Below are positions 6,096-8,024 of a stretch of DNA of 8,024 nucleotides, piece by piece. Below the pieces are notes generated by a model. It saw only the letters and a list, made by a program, of their open reading frames with translations. It was not told the DNA's origin and made no database searches. The translations under genes were made by a program, and so were the position numbers. The first letter of the stretch is position 1; every line of letters starts with the position of its first letter. The stretch spans positions 376 through 8,399 of the forward strand of contig DBZZ01000077.1 of assembly GCA_002311315.1 (NCBI GenBank), read 5' to 3'. Origin of the DNA: Methylococcaceae bacterium UBA1147. GTDB taxonomy: Bacteria; Pseudomonadota; Gammaproteobacteria; Methylococcales; UBA1147.

Positions 6096-6554
6096 ATGAA
6101 ATACTGGTTGATGAAATCCGAACCCAGCGAATTCAGTATCGACGACCTGGAGCGGGTACCAAATCAGACCGAACACTGGGACGGGGTTAGGAACTACCAG
6201 GCGCGCAACATGATGCGCGACGAAATGAAGATCGGCGACACAATCTTTTTCTACCACTCGAACTGCAAGGAACCAGGGATTGTCGGTATTATGCAGGTCT
6301 GTCGCGAAAGCTACCCAGACTTTACTGCACACGACCCCGAGGACAAGCATTTCGACCCAAAAAGTTCGGCCGACAATCCACGCTGGTTCATGGTCGATAT
6401 CCGTTTCATTCGCAAGCTGAGCCGGACCATTTCACTTCGCGAACTGAAGGCATGCAGTGAACTGCATGAACTGGCGCTGGTTCGACGCGGCAACCGCCTT
6501 TCAATCATGCCGGTCAGCCACGAACAGTGGGATTTCATCCTCGGCCTCGAATAA
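6096..6554 (+). CDS. EVE domain-containing protein (THYN1-like)
   Basis: This 152-residue protein is a single EVE domain, a PUA/YTH-like fold that binds modified bases in nucleic acids in studied members. Blocks seen: YWLMKSEPSEFSIDDL (3-18), HWDGVRNYQARNMMRD (27-42), GDTIFFYHSNCKEPGIVGI (47-65), a DNPRWFMVDI segment (93-102) and RRGNRLSIMPVSHEQWDFI (130-148). These are close to human thymocyte nuclear protein 1 along the whole length. No catalytic domain or membrane segment is attached, so it is probably a stand-alone reader. The natural ligand of bacterial stand-alone EVE proteins is not settled. The start ATG has no strong Shine-Dalgarno sequence. It lies about 85 bases after 6S RNA, where a ygfA gene usually sits, and converges on ilvA with only 20 bases between stops. 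Confidence 0.92.
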   Translation: MKYWLMKSEPSEFSIDDLERVPNQTEHWDGVRNYQARNMMRDEMKIGDTIFFYHSNCKEPGIVGIMQVCRESYPDFTAHDPEDKHFDPKSSADNPRWFMVDIRFIRKLSRTISLRELKACSELHELALVRRGNRLSIMPVSHEQWDFILGLE

Positions 6555-6574
6555 GCCTTGTATAAACCGGCTGC

Positions 6575-8024
6575 TCAGGGCTGGCGCCCGCCCGCGTAAA
6601 TCTTGTACACAGGGTTGCTGGTCTCGTTCACGTACAGGAAACCCAGAGCATCCAGGCACTGCGTAAAGGCCTTTCGTTCCCCCGACGGGATCTGGATCCC
6701 CATCAGCACCTGCCCGAAAGCTGCCCCGTGGTTCCGATAGTGGAACAGGCTGATGTTCCAGCGCCCGCCCAGCGATGAAAGAAACTGCAGTAACGCACCC
6801 GGGCGTTCCGGGAACTGGATGCGGTAGACCACTTCATTCAGAAGGCAGGGAGCATGGCCGCCCACCATGTACCGCATATGCTCCTTGGCCAATTCGTTGT
6901 CGGTCATGTCCAGGATCGGGAACCCTTTCGCTTCAAGCGATTCGACCAACCGTTTACGCTCTTCATGTTCGCCGCTGGCCGCGAGCCCCACAAAGATATG
7001 AGCCTGCCGCTCATCGAAAAACCGATAATTGAATTCGGTGATGTTTCGCCGGCCCAGGGAACGACAGAATTCGAGAAAACTGCCCGCCCGCTCCGGGATG
7101 GTTACCGCAAGCAGAACCTCACGCAGTTCCCCAACTTCGGCACGCTCGGCAACATAGCGCAGTCGATCGAAATTGATATTAGCTCCGCTTTCAATCGTGA
7201 TCAGGTTCTGGTCCCTGACTGAATTCCGGGCAACGTACTTCTTGAGGCCAGCAATTCCAAGCGCGCCCGCGGGCTCGGCAATCGTTCTGGTGTCATCGAA
7301 GATATCCTTGATCGCAGCGCAGATTTCATCCGTGTTTACGGTGACCACTTCGTCCACGTAAAGTTTGGCTACCCGAAAGGGTTCCTTACCGATCTGCTTG
7401 ACCGCCACGCCATCGGCAAAAATCCCAACCTTCTTGATCACCACCCTGCGTTTTGCTTTCAGTGCACGGTTCAGGCAGTCCGCGTCCTCCGGTTCGACAC
7501 CGATGATCCGGATCTTCGGACAGACGAACTTCACGTAGGCGGCAATGCCGGCGATTAGGCCGCCACCGCCTACAGGAACAAATATCGCATGGATATCAGT
7601 TCGAATCTGGCGCAGGATCTCGTCGGCAATCGTCCCTTGACCGGCAATCACGTCAGGATCGTCGTAGGGGTGAATGAAGATCAGATTCTTTTCTTCGGCC
7701 AGTTCCAGAGCGTGCACGTAGGCATCATCGTACGAATCGCCAAATAGAACCGTCCGAGCTCCACGACTTTTGACCGAACGAACCTTGATTTCCGGCGTCG
7801 TCTTCGGCATCACGATGAGCGCCTTGATCCCGAGTTTGGCAGCGGAAAGGGCAACTCCCTGCGCGTGGTTTCCCGCCGAGGCCGCGATCACACCCTTGGC
7901 GCGAGCCTCTTGGTCCAACTGAGCCATCTTGTTGTAAGCCCCGCGCAGCTTGAATGAAAAGACCGGCTGAAGATCCTCTCTTTTAAGGTAAACCTCGTTT
8001 CCAAGACGTCGGGAAAGCAATGGC
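6575..8024 (-). CDS. ilvA: threonine ammonia-lyase, biosynthetic (5' end outside window)
   Basis: This PLP enzyme deaminates threonine to 2-oxobutanoate, the first step of isoleucine synthesis. Counting from the in-frame TTG at 8020, the PLP lysine is K24 in FSFKLRGAY, SAGNHAQG is 48-55 and the phosphate-binding loop VPVGGGGLIAG is 148-158. Two ACT-like regulatory domains follow at about 300-378 (LLAVTIPERAGSFLEFCRSLG) and 396-478 (YRIQFPERPGALLQFLSSLG), as in the long, isoleucine-inhibited E. coli IlvA, so feedback control by isoleucine is likely. The TTG is not the true start: the frame stays open to the window edge and E. coli IlvA has about 40 more residues before this point. Stop TGA is at 6577-6575. 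It faces the EVE gene tail to tail, with no clear shared terminator in the 20-base gap. Confidence 0.96.
   Translation of the reverse strand, partial: PLLSRRLGNEVYLKREDLQPVFSFKLRGAYNKMAQLDQEARAKGVIAASAGNHAQGVALSAAKLGIKALIVMPKTTPEIKVRSVKSRGARTVLFGDSYDDAYVHALELAEEKNLIFIHPYDDPDVIAGQGTIADEILRQIRTDIHAIFVPVGGGGLIAGIAAYVKFVCPKIRIIGVEPEDADCLNRALKAKRRVVIKKVGIFADGVAVKQIGKEPFRVAKLYVDEVVTVNTDEICAAIKDIFDDTRTIAEPAGALGIAGLKKYVARNSVRDQNLITIESGANINFDRLRYVAERAEVGELREVLLAVTIPERAGSFLEFCRSLGRRNITEFNYRFFDERQAHIFVGLAASGEHEERKRLVESLEAKGFPILDMTDNELAKEHMRYMVGGHAPCLLNEVVYRIQFPERPGALLQFLSSLGGRWNISLFHYRNHGAAFGQVLMGIQIPSGERKAFTQCLDALGFLYVNETSNPVYKIYAGGRQP

Noticed and set aside
6555..6574. Bidirectional terminator between the EVE gene and ilvA
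   Set aside because: Only a four-pair AGCC/GGCT match with a long loop is possible; no T run on either strand.
1..8024. Defence island, mobile element or new multi-gene system
   Set aside because: Every substantial open frame is assigned to a conserved housekeeping family in a conserved order; no transposase, integrase, terminal repeats, CRISPR repeats or unassigned gene was found.

Overview
This window looks like ordinary chromosomal core DNA of a gammaproteobacterium. Three things point there. The first 262 bases are the 5' end of a 16S rRNA gene on the minus strand, with a gammaproteobacterial V1 region and an rrn leader carrying boxB/boxA. The gene order ygfB-pepP-ubiH-ubiI, diverging from a small coiled-coil gene, zapA and the 6S RNA gene, is the classic gammaproteobacterial neighbourhood (E. 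coli, Pseudomonas). All proteins match that group well. The genus cannot be fixed from memory; the partial 16S could fit a Chromatiales-like lineage, but this is a guess.

Layout. 1-262 is the 16S rRNA 5' part (minus). 263-482 is its transcribed leader with antitermination signals. 489-516 is a near-perfect sigma70 rRNA promoter with an AT-rich UP-like element upstream. 541-757 is a gene-free spacer. 758-5121 is a minus-strand operon in transcription order ygfB, pepP, ubiH, ubiI, ending just upstream of the rrn promoter and pointing the same way. A short divergent intergenic region (5122-5208) separates it from a plus-strand unit: a ZapB-like TIGR02449 coiled-coil gene, zapA (4-base overlap), the 6S RNA (about 5827-6009) and an EVE-domain protein (6096-6554). 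Facing it on the minus strand is ilvA, cut off at its 5' end by the window edge.

How the genes work together. ubiH and ubiI encode two flavin hydroxylases that add oxygen to the ubiquinone ring, translationally coupled through a GTGA overlap. pepP encodes an Xaa-Pro aminopeptidase and ygfB a small UPF0149 protein. The plus-strand unit joins cell division (ZapA and its small coiled-coil neighbour) to global transcription control (6S RNA sequesters sigma70 RNA polymerase). ilvA begins isoleucine synthesis.

I found no mobile element, CRISPR array, tRNA, phage gene or unknown multi-gene system. The points most worth a second look are the absence of the 5-formyltetrahydrofolate cyclo-ligase gene (ygfA/fau) that usually follows 6S RNA, with an EVE gene in its place; a perfect hairpin that would compete with the 6S closing stem; and a tandem hexamer encoding an Asp-Ser run in YgfB.
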